Shown here in pieces: positions 1 through 12,400 of a stretch of 64,000 nt of DNA. The notes beneath the pieces were generated by a model. That model made no database searches. It was given only the letters and a program-made list of their open reading frames with translations, and was not told the origin of the DNA. The position numbers were made by a program, and so were the translations under genes. Each line of letters begins with the position of its first letter. Position 1 is the stretch's first letter. Origin of the DNA: Umbilicaria muhlenbergii (Eukaryota > Ascomycota > Lecanoromycetes > Umbilicariales > Umbilicariaceae); contig KK106981.1 of assembly GCA_000611775.1 (NCBI GenBank), positions 6,532,312 to 6,596,311 on the forward strand. Reading direction: 5' to 3'.

Positions 1-457
1 TCATTTCAACTGTTTCACCTCAGCTGTGAGTTACTTATGTTTTGTTTTTATTATTCTCAGTCAGTTCTTATTGTTCTCCTCATGAATCTTTTCCTTCTTC
101 ATGATCACTTCAGAATCTTTTCATTGTATTGTTTTCATCACTTGTCAAGCCCCTTCAATTAATCTTTTACATCAGTTGATTCTTCTTTAAAAATAAACTT
201 AATATTCTTTTCAGTTCTTCAATTTCTTCAGGCTTGCTGTGAGTTGTGAATTGTGCAGGTATCACTGCTGTTTTATGTTCTCTTCTCTTGCTTTATTCAG
301 TCAATGCTCATGAATTCATTGCTGAATGTTGTAGAAACTCTGTCACTGTCATAGTTCTTCATCACATCAACTGCTTTCTTCTTATCAGTGCTCAGCAATA
401 AACTCAGCCTTCATTAAACTAGTATTGAGACCTGGTTCATGATCATATCAAGTGTTA
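1..457 (-). pseudogene. Unidentified minus-strand coding relic, part split off by Gypsy A
   Basis: Read on the minus strand, this stretch gives coding-like, charged, helix-rich sequence interrupted by stops. It sits directly against the left target duplication of Gypsy A. Its continuation should be the coding-like minus-strand sequence starting at 15405, beyond the right end of A, because the element's target duplication joins the two. I do not recognise the family. No start or end can be fixed, since the window begins inside it. Confidence concerns only that this is degraded coding sequence. Confidence 0.3.
453..457. repeat. Target-site duplication TGTTA, left copy (Gypsy A)
   Basis: TGTTA lies immediately left of the 5' LTR at 458. 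The identical pentamer lies immediately right of the end of the 3' LTR at 15400-15404. A 5-bp duplication is typical of Ty3/Gypsy integration and fixes both ends of the element. Confidence 0.9.
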
Positions 458-891
458 TGTTACACCTCTCACTAGACGGTACCTGGTTGGTACATGTAGC
501 AGGCGTACATGTGATACTGCTCATGATGCTTAAAACATGAGCATCTTGAGCACTTGACTGCTCATGATGCTCAGGACATGAGCACCTTGAGCACTTGACT
601 GCTCATGATGCTCAGGGCATGAGCACCCTGAGCAGTAAGATTACACACACAGAGCAGTACAGTTACACATGAGTCTCTTAAAGTATTATATAATCACAGG
701 TAGATTCATAGTTAGGAGTTCATGCTCAACTCATGTATTAAATGCAATCTCATAAGTTTACTGCCTTCAGTCTTATTTAAGTCTACATGTGATCAAGTGG
801 TATAATCATACCTGTGACGTGATTGATTGTACCTTGGTATAATTCATTGAATGATTGTATTATCTCTGTCACTATGACATCACCTGTTACA
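458..891 (+). repeat. 5' LTR of Gypsy A
   Basis: 434 bp, beginning TGTTACACCTCTCACTA and ending GACATCACCTGTTACA. The same sequence recurs at 6623-7030 and is completed at 15374-15399. It holds a 41-bp tandem repeat near its start (517-640). Confidence 0.93.
517..640 (+). repeat. 41-bp tandem repeat with hairpin arms inside the Gypsy A LTR
   Basis: About three copies of a 41-bp unit, each containing TGCTCATG followed about 10 bp later by its reverse complement CATGAGCA. Each unit can therefore fold into a small hairpin. The same array is present in the 3' LTR at about 6682-6805, so it belongs to the element. Its position in the upstream part of the LTR fits a promoter or enhancer array, but that role is inference. 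Confidence 0.8.
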
Positions 892-1179
892 CTTTGAGCA
901 TCATCATCAGAATATCAGTCGTGAAATGAACTGTGACTCATGAGTCTCTCATAAGGATGACAACCTTCAGTTGTGACCTGTCAGTCATTGAAAGTCTGAT
1001 GTCATCAGGGATGAAGATCAAGATCTCATCATCAGACAAGTTCTTAAGAGAATGAAAGATGTTGAGTTTATTCCTCACTCAGCTTGATACTTACATTCAC
1101 CTTAATCACATCATGTTCAAGAAGGAAGCTGACAAAGTGTTATATGCATCTTTTTATTTGAGGTCTGATGTCCTCAATT

Positions 1180-2560
1180 GATTTGAGCTGACCCTCTGAG
1201 ACTATATGAAAAATGAGAAGAAAGATCATGAAGATGAGATGAATGAGATCTTCATCAGTTTAGAGGAGTTCAAGAAGCAGATAAGAATCATGTTTGAGAT
1301 TATTAATCAAGAAAAAATCATGAAGTGTGAAATCTACAACATTGTGCAGAAAGAAGCTGTCATAATGTATGCAATCAACTTTCAGAGACACATCATGTAT
1401 ATGAATTGAGATGACACTGCTTTAACTGCACAGTATTACAAGAGTTTAAAGAACTTCATCAAAGATGAGATCTCCTGATCAGAGTGATCAAGTACCTTAG
1501 TCAAAATGATTGAAAAGTCAGTCATCATCAACAACCATGCATATGAAAGATCCATGAAGAAAAGCCAGAAGAATTACATATCACTGAAGGTGAACAAGCC
1601 TCATGAAAGCACTCAGTATAACAATCAACCTTATTACAGCCCTCAGTTAATGAAAATTGATGCAACCTTCTGAAGGAATCAATTCCAGAGAGGGATCAAG
1701 CAAATATCAAAGGGTATCAGAGTCAAAGGAAATTGTTATAACTGTGAGAAATCAGGACATTTCACATGCAACTGTTGAGTCTCAATGAAAGCCTTTTCAT
1801 CAAAGAAAAAGACATATGCTGCTGCGCTAAAAGAGTCAGCACTGAAGGAATCAGTTCAGCATAACATTATGTCTTGAACAGCTTGTTATGATGACAGCTG
1901 TGTAGTTCATCAGAGTGACAAAGATGACTCTGAATGATTTTCATGTCAATCAAAGAAGGCAAAAGAATATGCTGCAACCTCTCACTGAGACCTCATCACA
2001 GATGTGAAAAGACATCAAGTCAAGTGAGAGCAGTTCAGTCAAGAAGATAATTACATTAACAGTGATGATATGATACTCTCATTTAATGAGAAGGAAAACT
2101 TCATGAAAATAGCAGATTCTGAAGGCTCAAGAGAGCTTATCAAGAAAGATAATAATAAATGATTATCTAATCATGAAGAGAAGTGAATTCAAATGTATAC
2201 TGAAATACTTGATGCCCTCAGCAAGAAAGAGGAGTATGTGAAGCAAGTAAAAGAGATAAAGAAACAGATTCTTTACATCATCTGAGATGCATTTACACAA
2301 AGACAAGATCATGAAGAAATCAACTATTAAGATATAATCAAGAAGACATCACTGAAAGGTTCTCAGTTCATCATCAGAGGAGAATATGTTACCTCTGATG
2401 AAGCACACATCTCATGAGAACTCTGTATGAGAGTATGAGAACTCTGAAATGAATACTTCAAAAGAGATCTGAATAAGCATTCAACTCAGAAGGTGGATCT
2501 GAAAGACTTTAAGTATATAAAAAAGAACTTAAGGTTCTCCTCTTTTAGTTTAAAAAACTA
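1180..2560 (+). pseudogene. gag region of Gypsy A (fossil)
   Basis: This plus-strand region between the 5' LTR and the protease has gag-like charged, helical sequence. It contains a retroviral-type CCHC zinc knuckle at about 1735-1776 (C-x2-C-x4-H-x4-C spacing visible). In this family Gag packages the element RNA in virus-like particles. The region is broken in many places and makes no full product. Confidence 0.75.
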
Positions 2561-2599
2561 GGAGGCCCTCTGAGTCAGAGGCCTCTGAAGACACTTATT

Positions 2600-5500
2600 T
2601 CAAAGCCTTCAGACAGCATGCATCAGAGAGAGTTCATCACTGCAGCACAGGAAGACATGAGCAACTTTCATGTCTGAGTTAAAGTCAATGATCAGCCAGC
2701 CTGACTGCTAATAGACAGTGACTGTACAGGGAACTTCATGAACTCAGAATTTGCTGTGAAACATGTAATTTAAACACAGGTGAAGCAGAATCCCTTTAAA
2801 CTTCAAGGGTTCAATGAGACCTTTATGAAACATAATGATGAATGAGTAAACTGAGAGACAGTTCTCACGCTCATGCATTTAAGTCAACATTGAGAGAAGA
2901 TTCAATTCAACATAACAGAGCAATCAGGAAGTGATATAATTTTAAGAATATCATGACTCTGAGCAGTCAATCTGATGATTGATTGAGCTGAAAATGAGAT
3001 ATACTTCATTAAGGGTGATAATCTTAATAAGTTATATTCAGTCCTGAACTCACTTGAAGGTGTGAAGATCTTCACTATGTCAACAGAAGAGATGCATGAG
3101 GAACTGAAGAATTCTAATGTAAAGATACTGTGAAGCAGATGAGTTGAAGATGACTGAGACTCTGTTATCAAGTTATTTATCTTTAAAGAATATAAAGACT
3201 TCAAGGAATTATTTACAGTCATGAAGGATCAAGACGCCTTGCTGAAACATTAAGAATAAAATCATGAAATCAAGATCATGAAAGGTTGCACATTAATGAA
3301 GCAACTTATTTACTCATTGTCACCTCAAAAGTTAAACACTTTACGAGAATACTTAGAGGAGAACTTATGAAAAGGATTCATATGAGAATCATAATCTTCA
3401 GCTGAATATTCAATACTGTTTGTATCAAAGTCAGACAGTTCACTCAGATTGTGTGTCAACTACTGAGTGCTGAACAATATCATCATCAAAAACAGTTACC
3501 CTTTGCTGCTTATTTCAGAACTGCAGGATCAGTTTCAGGAAGCATAATGATTTATTAAGTTTAATATTTCAGGAGCCTTCAACCAGATTTGTATTAAAGA
3601 AGGAGATGAATGAAAGATCATGTTCTGAACAAGGTCAAGACTTTATGAGTACCTGATAATGCCTTTCAGATTAACAAACACGCCAGCAACATTTCAGGCT
3701 TTTATCAATAATGTACTATGAGAATACTTGAATCAGTTCATGATTGTGTACCTCAACAACATACTGATCTACTTCAAGACAAAGAAGCAGCATGTTCAGC
3801 ACATCTGCAAAGTTTTACAAGCACTTCAAGATGCAGGATTGCAGGTAAAGCCTGAGAAAAGTCTTTTTCATTTCAAGGAAGTACACTTCCTAGATTTCAT
3901 TGTAACATCAGAAGAGTTACAGATGAACTTTAAGAAGATATGATCTGTGATTGAATGATCAGTATTAAAGAACATCAAGGAAGTACAGTCCTTCCTTGAG
4001 TTCACAAACTTCTATAAGAAGTTTATTGAGAAGTATTCAAAAATCACATCACCTCTAACAGAGTTGATCAGAAAAGATCAGAAATTTGAGTGATCATCTG
4101 AAGCACAGAAAGCCTTTGATGAGTTGAAGAAGAGATTCACTTCTCAACTCATTCTCATGAGTTTCAACCCTGAGAAACTTATTACGCTTGAGACAGACGC
4201 GTCAGATGAAGCTATAAAAGCATGCATTAATCAGTCAGATGATAAGAGATGTCTACAGTCAGTAACTTTTTATTTAAGAAAGTTTTTGAGTGCTGAAATG
4301 AGCTACAAGATACATGACAAGGAGCTGTTAATTATTGTTGATGCATTTAAGCAATGACATGTGTATCTGAAAGGACTTAAACATGAGGTTCAGGTATATT
4401 CAGATCATAAGAATCTGTTGTATTTCATGATAATGAAAGTCTTAAATCAAAGACAAGTGTGTTGATCAGAAGAATTGTCACAGTACAATTTCAAAATTCA
4501 TTATCAAAAAGAATCAGAGAACATTAAAGTGAACACTCTCAGTCAATGAGCTGATTACTTACAAGATAAGTTGATCATCAGTCATGCTATCCTTCAGAAG
4601 AATGAGCAAGGGAACATGTTTTTCAACAGACAATTCAACCTCATCATACAAGTAAAGGATGACATTTTTAAAAATGAGATTTGAAAAGTGTTGAAGAATG
4701 ATAAGTTAGCACAACAGGTTCTTCAGAATATTAAGAATCATGAAAGTTTTGAAAAGGAGAAAAGCTTATTACTTTTTTAAAACTTGATCTATGTTCTCAT
4801 TAATCTTCAACAGAAGCTAATAGAGGAAAGTCATTTCAACAAGACACACAGTCATCAGGGAATCAACAAGATGATAAAATGACTCACAAGGATGTATTAC
4901 TTCTCACACATGAGGAAGAAAGTTGAAGAGATCATTTAAAAGTATGACATCTGCTGAAGAAGCAAAGCAGATTAACATAAGTTATACAGTCTACTCAAGT
5001 CATCAAGAACATCATCAAGATCATGAGCAAGCATCACATTAAACTTTGTGATTAAATTATCAAAGTTGAAAGAACCCCTGATGAAAGCAGTTTATGATTT
5101 GATATTAATTATCATCAACAGATTTATGAAGTATGAATACTTCATACCTTATAATGAAGCATCATCAGCAGAGGAACTCACATATATGTTTTTAAGAATT
5201 ATAACAGTCAATCATGAACTGCTGAAAGAGATAATCTTTGATAAAGATAAACTCTTCACCTTCAAGTTCTGAAAGTCATTAGTGAATCAGTTAGGGATTC
5301 ATCACAAGTTATTGATGTCATATCATCCTCAGACGGACGGACAGACTGAATGACTCAATCAGATTATGAAACAGTACCTATGATGTTATGTTAATTATCA
5401 GCAAATTAATTGAGTAGAACTCTTACTGATAGCTCAGTTAACATACAATTCAGCAGCAACAGAGACAACTGAAGTATCATCATTTTACATCAATTACAGT

Positions 5501-6110
5501 TTCAACCTGGTTACAAATGAGGTCAGGGGACTAATAATGATAACACAGAGAGCAAGAGTATAAGTGAATCACCTCAAGAATCTGCATGAAATGCTGCAGA
5601 GAAATATTAAATTCACCTCAGAAAAGTCAATGATATATCATAATAAAAAGAGAGATAAAGGACTTACTCTCAAAGAGAAGAATAAAGTATATCTTCTGTG
5701 TCACAACATCAAGATGAAGCAACTTAGCAACAAATTAAATCACATGAAGTTGAAACCTTTTCAAATTGCTAAAACTAAGGGAAGCATCAACTATGAGCTT
5801 GAGCTTTCACTCACTATGTGAATACATTCAGTATTTCACATATCACTACTTGAATCAGCAGACCTGAAAATGTCAATACAAGAAAATTCATCAGAGATCA
5901 ACCTGGAAAGTCAAGATGCTGAATTCAAGGTAGAGGAAATTCTAAATCAGCAAGATATAAATGATGAGTCACATTATCTGATCAAATGAAAAGGATACAA
6001 TAGTGGAGGAAACACATGAGAATCAGAAGAGAATCTTACTCATTGTGCAGTGAAACTGCATCAATTTCATCAAAGAAACCTGCAGGAAGTCAGTTCACAT
6101 CATCAAGATT
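2600..6110 (+). pseudogene. pol region of Gypsy A (protease, RT, RNase H, integrase, chromodomain; fossil)
   Basis: In order: an aspartic-protease-like segment near 2690-2760; reverse transcriptase about 3340-3950, where the catalytic box reads YLNN with the usual hydrophobic surroundings near 3746; RNase H about 4080-4500; integrase about 4830-5500, with a zinc-binding HHCC region and the DDE core ending in a PQTDGQTE motif near 5325-5350; and a chromodomain-like stretch about 5900-6080. This order identifies Ty3/Gypsy, because integrase lies after RNase H. It is broken throughout by mutation. Confidence 0.85.
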
Positions 6111-6293
6111 AAAAATTTTAAGTGTGAGGAAGTTGAGTGAAGACCTGTTAAAAAGATCAGCAGTTATAACAGTCACATGCTCATTCATCTTCAGCTCTTC
6201 AATGTTCTGAAGTTCAGTACAGATCAAGTCTGACTGCTTTTTTCTTAAGAAAGTGATTTATTTGTGAAGCCTCTCTTTCTTCACTCTTATCTT

Positions 6294-6620
6294 TCACTTT
6301 TGTGCTGTGATGACATCCTTTTCCTTTTTCAAGTGATGAATCTTCACACTCACCTTGTTGATCTCCTTCAGAGATATGAACAAGTCACAAGAGATGCTCA
6401 GCTGAATGCAGACATCACACTTATCATAATCATCTGACATCTTGCACTTCTTGCCATCAGTTAAACAGTGACTACACATTCACATGATAATTCTCTCATT
6501 CTCAGTGATTGAATCAGCCAAACAGGAACAATGAGAAGTAGATGACTTCTTCTTTTTGATATCAGATGAAGGTATGAGGAAGGTTGAGTTTTTAAGGATG
6601 AAAATGTTGAGAGAGAAGTT
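6294..6620 (-). pseudogene. Antisense cysteine-cluster ORF between pol and 3' LTR of Gypsy A
   Basis: Opposite to pol, this stretch encodes a six-cysteine cluster near 6380-6475 with spacing about C-x2-C-x6-C-x8-C-x2-C-x6-C. A charged, coiled-coil-like segment follows. The pattern resembles fungal Zn2Cys6-type DNA-binding clusters, though the second half departs from the textbook spacing. Gypsy B and C carry an antisense cysteine-rich ORF in the same place, so the arrangement is probably an old part of these elements. Function is unknown; regulation of the element is a guess. It is a broken fossil here. Confidence 0.5.
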
Positions 6621-6622
6621 AA

Positions 6623-7030
6623 TGTTACACCTCTCACTAAATGATACCTGATTGATACATGTAGCAGGTGTACATATGATACTGCTCATGATGTTTAAAA
6701 CATGAGCACCTTGAGCACTTGACTGCTCATGATGTTTAAAACATGAGCACCTTGAGCACCTGATCACTCATGATGCTCAGGGCATAAGCACCTTGAGCAG
6801 TAAGATTACACACACAGAGCAGTACAGTTACACATGAGTCTTTTAAAATATTATATAATCACAGGTAGATTCATAGTTAGGAGCTCATGCTTAACTCATG
6901 TATTAAATGCAATCTCATAAGTTTACTGCCTTCAGTTCTATTCAAGTCTACATGTGATCAAGTGGTATAATCATACCTGCAACGTGATTGATTGTACCTT
7001 GATATAATTCATTGAATGATTGTACTATCC
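6623..7030 (+). repeat. 3' LTR of Gypsy A, left part
   Basis: Matches the 5' LTR from its first base and is cut at 7030 by Gypsy B; the last 26 bp resume at 15374-15399. A short purine-rich tract (GAGAGAGAAG) lies just before it, as expected for a plus-strand primer. Differences from the 5' LTR are nearly all transitions. Confidence 0.92.
7026..7030. repeat. Target-site duplication TATCC, left copy (Gypsy B)
   Basis: TATCC precedes Gypsy B and TATCT (15369-15373) follows it; the two differ by one transition. The pentamer is part of the interrupted Gypsy A LTR, whose other copy reads TATCT at this place. Confidence 0.8.
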
Positions 7031-7315
7031 TGTAAGAGGTGAGGTGTACAACAGAGCGTCATAATGATGTTTGAATAAAGTGTCATAAGCAATATAGTCA
7101 TGATGAGGTTAATGCAATGATTATACATCTTCTATTCAGTGGCAAAACTGATCACTGAGGAAGCAGGTTTCTGCACCTCCTTGTGAAGAGTTTTCACTTG
7201 ATGTCAAGGTGCTAGGCGCTGAGTCATCATATTTAATGTCATATCATAATGTTGTACTATAGTGTCGTATCATAGTGTTGTACTGTCATACTATATATAT
7301 ATGATGACTCTGACA
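7031..7315 (-). repeat. 3' LTR of Gypsy B
   Basis: 285 bp. On the minus strand it begins TGTCAGAGTCATCAT and ends CCTCTTACA. It matches the right copy (15084-15368) and both Gypsy C LTRs. It contains short repeats of a TATGACACTATGATA type near the element-side end. Confidence 0.9.
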
Positions 7316-7804
7316 CAGCATTTCCCTTCTCATGACACTGTCCTTGATGTCAATTGACTCTGAATTCATCATCATAAACATCATCATGATGACCTGATAA
7401 GTGATTGATCATGTAGGGTGAGGATGTGAAACTGTGCTAAAGTAAGGCTGATCACATGCCTCACTTAATTATGATGATATCACGCCTGGCAGTAAGTTCC
7501 TTCTAACATAAACATTGAAATTAAAATGTTTATCATAGATTTAAAACACTCTTTCCTTGTGTTTCTTCTTTGTCATCTCTCTTACAACATGTCATTGTAC
7601 TTCTCATAACTTTTTCACAGCTCATTGAGTGACCTGATGACTTCATGACGTCATCCTCATTGCAGAGGTGTTCACTTTATGAAGAGAATGTCATGAAGCT
7701 TGCAGCTCATGTCTCATTTGTGATGTCATACTTCCTGTCATACTTCATATGAATGCTAACATGGTATATAAGCAATCAATACTTAAACTCTTGAACTCAC
7801 AGTC

Positions 7805-8338
7805 ATGAACAACAGTGAAGACTCATCTTCATCAGGGAAGCCTGTTGATCTTCAGGCTCAGTGTGATGAGGAGGGCTCTGAGTCAGAGTCAATGAATGAA
7901 ACTGTGATGATCAACACCTTCAGAAAGAGATGAGGAAACAGAGTGATAAAACTGACTGTTCAGCATTTGAAGAGAGTCAGGTGTTTATTTCTGAGTGACA
8001 TCTTCAGCAGCAGTTCCTGCTCTGTGTGATGTCATGATGATACCTCACTGCTGATGCGTGTGCAGCAGGGTCATCATCATGAGTGTGTGATTTGAGAGAA
8101 CCTCAGTCACATGCTGTCAGGTACTGCTCACTGTGACTCTTGCAGAAAAGCTGAAGTTGATCAGTGCTTCATGTCACAGGCTAATTCAGCCTGCGCTCAT
8201 TGCATGTCACTTCACAATCTTCATGATTAATGCATGATGAAGCCTCTGATCATCACTGCCTCAGCCTCTGAGAGCTCTGATGTTGTTGTTTCACGCACGC
8301 GTGCCTATGATGACAGGAGGGGTGATGACACACTGTAA
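7805..8338 (+). pseudogene. Antisense cysteine-rich ORF of Gypsy B (fossil)
   Basis: On the strand opposite to pol, this frame runs from an ATG at 7805 to a TAA at 8336-8338, a span of 177 codons. The matching stretch of Gypsy C (60877-61410) has the same length and the same start and stop positions. That shared length suggests a real protein in the family. The product is serine/acid-rich at its start and has a cysteine cluster (CxxC ... C ... CxxC) in its last third. The copy is broken. The position corresponds to the antisense ORF of Gypsy A. Function unknown. Confidence 0.55.
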
Positions 8339-9099
8339 ATTTACCTTTTTTAATCCTCTTTCATTTTGTTTCATTTAGTATGAATATGATGTACTTGTTG
8401 TACCTATGACATTTTGTCATACTGTCATATATACAACATTTTGTCATACTGCTGTACTGTTGCACTGTTGTACTACTGATATGTTAATTGTTGTATAGTG
8501 CTCAATGACTGATCAATTCCTCATGCTGCTGCCTCTTATCAGTCATTATCAGCATTCTTCACGCCCCCTGCAGCTGCTCCTCAACGTGAGTCTCACAGCA
8601 TTCATAATGAGGTAATTAATGTTAATTCAGTAATCCTGAGGAGCTCATTTAAGCTCTTGTTGTCTTGCTGAAAAGCACTGTTCACGCTCTTCATGTCCTC
8701 AACACTCATCAATCTTGTCATCATCAAGAGTATATCAAACTCTGTGAGCAGCGCTGTGTTGAGGAGATGAGGTCAGAGGCTTCATCAGACAATGAAGAAG
8801 AGTTTAAGACAACAGAAGACAAGTAGATAAATGAAAGTGACTTGACATGATGCTGATGAGGGGTTAAGTGCAAGATGTTGATCTCAAGTTCATTTTGATC
8901 TTCAGACCTGAAATGAAATGCTTCTGTGCTTGAGTGTTCTCTGATTCTCTGCAATGTGACACGTCTGCTATAATGTAGTCTGTGCAGTAATCTTATTAAA
9001 GATCTCATCATAACATCATAACATCATAGCCTCTGTCATACTTGTCATAAGACACAGGCTCTGTCATAGAAGATCAGGTTAACAAAGTTGACAAAGTTT

Positions 9100-9335
9100 T
9101 CAGTTCTTAAAGCTCATGACTTTTGTGACAGCTTCTCAATCAACCTTGAAGAGTCACATCTTAAGACTCATGACTTTTGTGACAGCTTCTTAATTGACCT
9201 TGAAGGGTCACATCTTAAGACTCATGACTTTTGTGACAGCTTCTCAATCAACCTTGAAGGGTCATATCTTAAGACTCATGACTTTTGTGACAGCTTCTCA
9301 ATTAATTTTGAAGGATCACATCTTAAAGCTCACCT
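9100..9335 (-). repeat. 54-bp tandem repeat, about four copies, at the end of Gypsy B pol
   Basis: Copies contain CTTAAGACTCATGACTTTTG and differ by a few transitions. The 54-bp period equals 18 codons. It lies just after the chromodomain-like end of pol, so it could lengthen the Pol C-terminus in 18-residue steps. Gypsy C has about three copies at the matching place. Confidence 0.85.
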
Positions 9336-9459
9336 GAATTTCTGTTTGTCAAGGTTGTCAGCATGAAATTTTCACATTTTTGTCTTTACATTGTGAATGA
9401 AGTGTATTAACTTTCATGTGTCATCTCACACCTGGTCTGTCAGCTTTCATTTGATGAGG

Positions 9460-12400
9460 TATTGAAGCCTGTCATCATGAATGCAGCTATTCACAATTGC
9501 CTCAACTTCTCACTCATCATCTCAGTTGAGTAGTAGGTCTTTTCCTGTCAATGCAGAGGACACATGACATGTGCCTTGAAATGACTTCAATAAAGTGATG
9601 TTGAATAAATTATAGATGTTTAAATCCTCTGAGAGGTCAAGTTCATATGATGACTGACTTATCACATGTCATATCATGAATGAGCTGAGTTTTTTTCAAT
9701 GCAGTTTCTTCATCTGCTTGTTCACTGACACATTCTTTTCATTAATCAGTATTAAATCACCTTCTTTGAATGTTATCTCTGTTCAGCATTGATTATAATA
9801 GTTTACATATGTCTTGTTGATCTGTCATAATCATTTCTGAGCTGTTGCAATTTGATCTTGAAGCTGCTGTGCATCTGCATAAGGTCTTATTTGTTCATGT
9901 GAGTGCTGTATAAATGACTTACTTAAGCTCATCTGAGGGTCTCACTTTAAGTTAAACTGAAAGGGGCTCTTTCCTGTAGCAGCATGTATAAAGTTGTTGT
10001 ATGAGAACTTCATGCAGAGTAAAAGCTTCACTCAGTCCTCTTGCTGCTCATTAATAAATATGTGTAAATACACCTTCAGGGACTGATTCTGCCTCTTCAT
10101 TTGATCATCAGTTTGCAGGTGAAAAGCTGTTGACATGTTATAATGACATCACATGTGAAAGCAGAAGCTGATTCACTGCTCTGACATAAACAGCTTGTCT
10201 CTGTCTGTGATTAAAACTTTTAACATATCATGATGCTTAATTATGTCCTGAATAAACACTTCAATGAAGTCAGCAACTGACATTGTCTTCTGTACTGAAA
10301 TACAATGAGCCATTTTGATCAACTTATCAACTATGACAAGGATTGAATCTCATGTCATACTTTCATACATGCTGCTCAGCAGTAAATTCATAATGAAGTT
10401 CATTGTCACTGTATGTCATGACTCAATTGAGACTGAAAATGAGTTTAATAACCTGTATGATTTGTGATGAGCTGGCTTCACCTTTTGGCATTCAACACAG
10501 TCATGACAGTAACATCATATGTCTCTGACAGCATCAGATCAGTCATAAGATCACTGCATTAATTCTGTAATTCTTGACTTCCTGAAATGGCCTGCAAAGA
10601 CATCATCATGAAATCAACTGATCACTGCATTGTGAAGGGCAGAGTTCTGTGGAATGTAGATCTTATCATCATAATATATGACATCCTCAATTTCCTGCCA
10701 ACATTTTCATATATCTGACAGTATAAATGCCATATTTGGCTGCATCTCTGATGTCATGATCATCTCAGGGTTCATGTCTATATTCATATTTATCATCTCA
10801 GACTCAGCCAAGTTGTTTTTATCCTCAAGAGGGGTAGTTAATCTCTGTTATACTCATCATATCAAACTGTCTTTCAACTGCTCAGTATGAATCACATGTT
10901 TAAGTTGTTTAATAAACATTCTTGTATAAGCTGTTATCTCCTCACCTATTGATGAGTGAGTAGACATGAGTTGAAGTGCTTCAACAGTGTCAGCAGAAGC
11001 ACTATCCTCAATTTGAAGATTAATAAGAACATGACTTGCATCATTATTCATAACTGCAGTGTCTGCTGAGCTATTCTTAATTGAGTGCTGCTGAGGCTCT
11101 GCATACTTAAGCTTTTTTATTCAGTCACGGCTTGCTTCTTGAGCATGTAGGTCATGGACTGCTGATGTTTCAGTCATATCACTGACTTCAATATTCATTG
11201 TATTAATATGTTCATCATGGCTTGCTTCTTGAGCATGTAGGCCATGGACTACTGATGTTTCAGTCATGTCATCAGCTTCAGTATTCATCATACTGATATT
11301 ATTCATTGTGACAGGTATGATATTCTTTTGTTGTAACTCTTGTCATACTGAGCGTCTTAACTGCAGTGTCATTGCAGCAAGCATGTATAATTTCTTCTGC
11401 ATTGACTTATAGTCCTTGCTTCCTAAATGGAAGGACTGTTGCATTATTTCAGTGATGATTGAGGTACTGACAGCCTTCAGCAGTTCATAATCAGATCATC
11501 TTGACAAATCATCAGCAGAGTTCTTCTTGCCCTCTTGATATGTGACCTTAAAGTCATACTCAGTGAGCTTTTCAGCTCACTTGAGCTGCCTTTGTGTGAG
11601 GTTTGAGGTAGTCATAAATCAAACAAGGTTTGCATGATCAGTCAATATGATGATCAGATGCTTAGCGCCTCAACAGTAGTGCTGTCAATGATGCATGACT
11701 TTCATGATGACAAGGAGCTCTTGCTCACCTGTATCATATCAGGTCTCAGTATTTAGCAGCTTCTTGCTGTAATAAGTAATTAATAATCAGTGCAATTGAC
11801 TGTTGACCTTGAAGTGTTGCATCAAGATTTCACCAATTGTGAATTCAGAGGTGTTCATTTCAACCCTCATGAGTTTGTTTTCATCAAAATAATGTAGTAA
11901 TGAAGCACTCATGAAGGTCTCCTTCAGAGCATTAAATGCTTTCAATGTGACTTCTGAGAGTGAAAAAGAGGCAGGTATGATGTTTTCTTGTTGTAGTTCT
12001 CCTTCAACTTGCAGATTGCATGCTGAATATCTTGTATTAAATCTTCACAATGAGGTCAGGCTGTTCTGCTTTCTTTTAATAATAATTCATTGAGATTAAA
12101 GAGGAGAGAATGATGTATCCTCAGTCTTCTTTTTATTCTTTTCTGTTTTCAGAAGATTTAACAGTGATGCTGCAATTCATGAATAATCTCTTATAAACCT
12201 TCAGAAGAAGTTGATGAAGTTTAAAAAGATCTGCAATTCCTGAATGTTCTCTGATGATAATCATTCTTCAACAGCGTGAATCCTTTCTGAACTCATATGT
12301 ATGCCTTCAGTATTAATCTTAAACCTCAGGAAGTTCACTTCTGTTGCATTAAAGGAGCATTTGCTGATCTTAAGATGAAGATCATGATGTTGTAATGCAG

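Noticed and set aside
2902-3222. 106-residue minus-strand ORF
   Set aside because: It is the antisense shadow of the Gypsy A pol region, rich in serine and isoleucine because of the TGA/TCA bias.
7031-7315. Solo LTR
   Set aside because: The partner LTR, internal domains and a matching target duplication at 15369 show it is one end of full-length Gypsy B.
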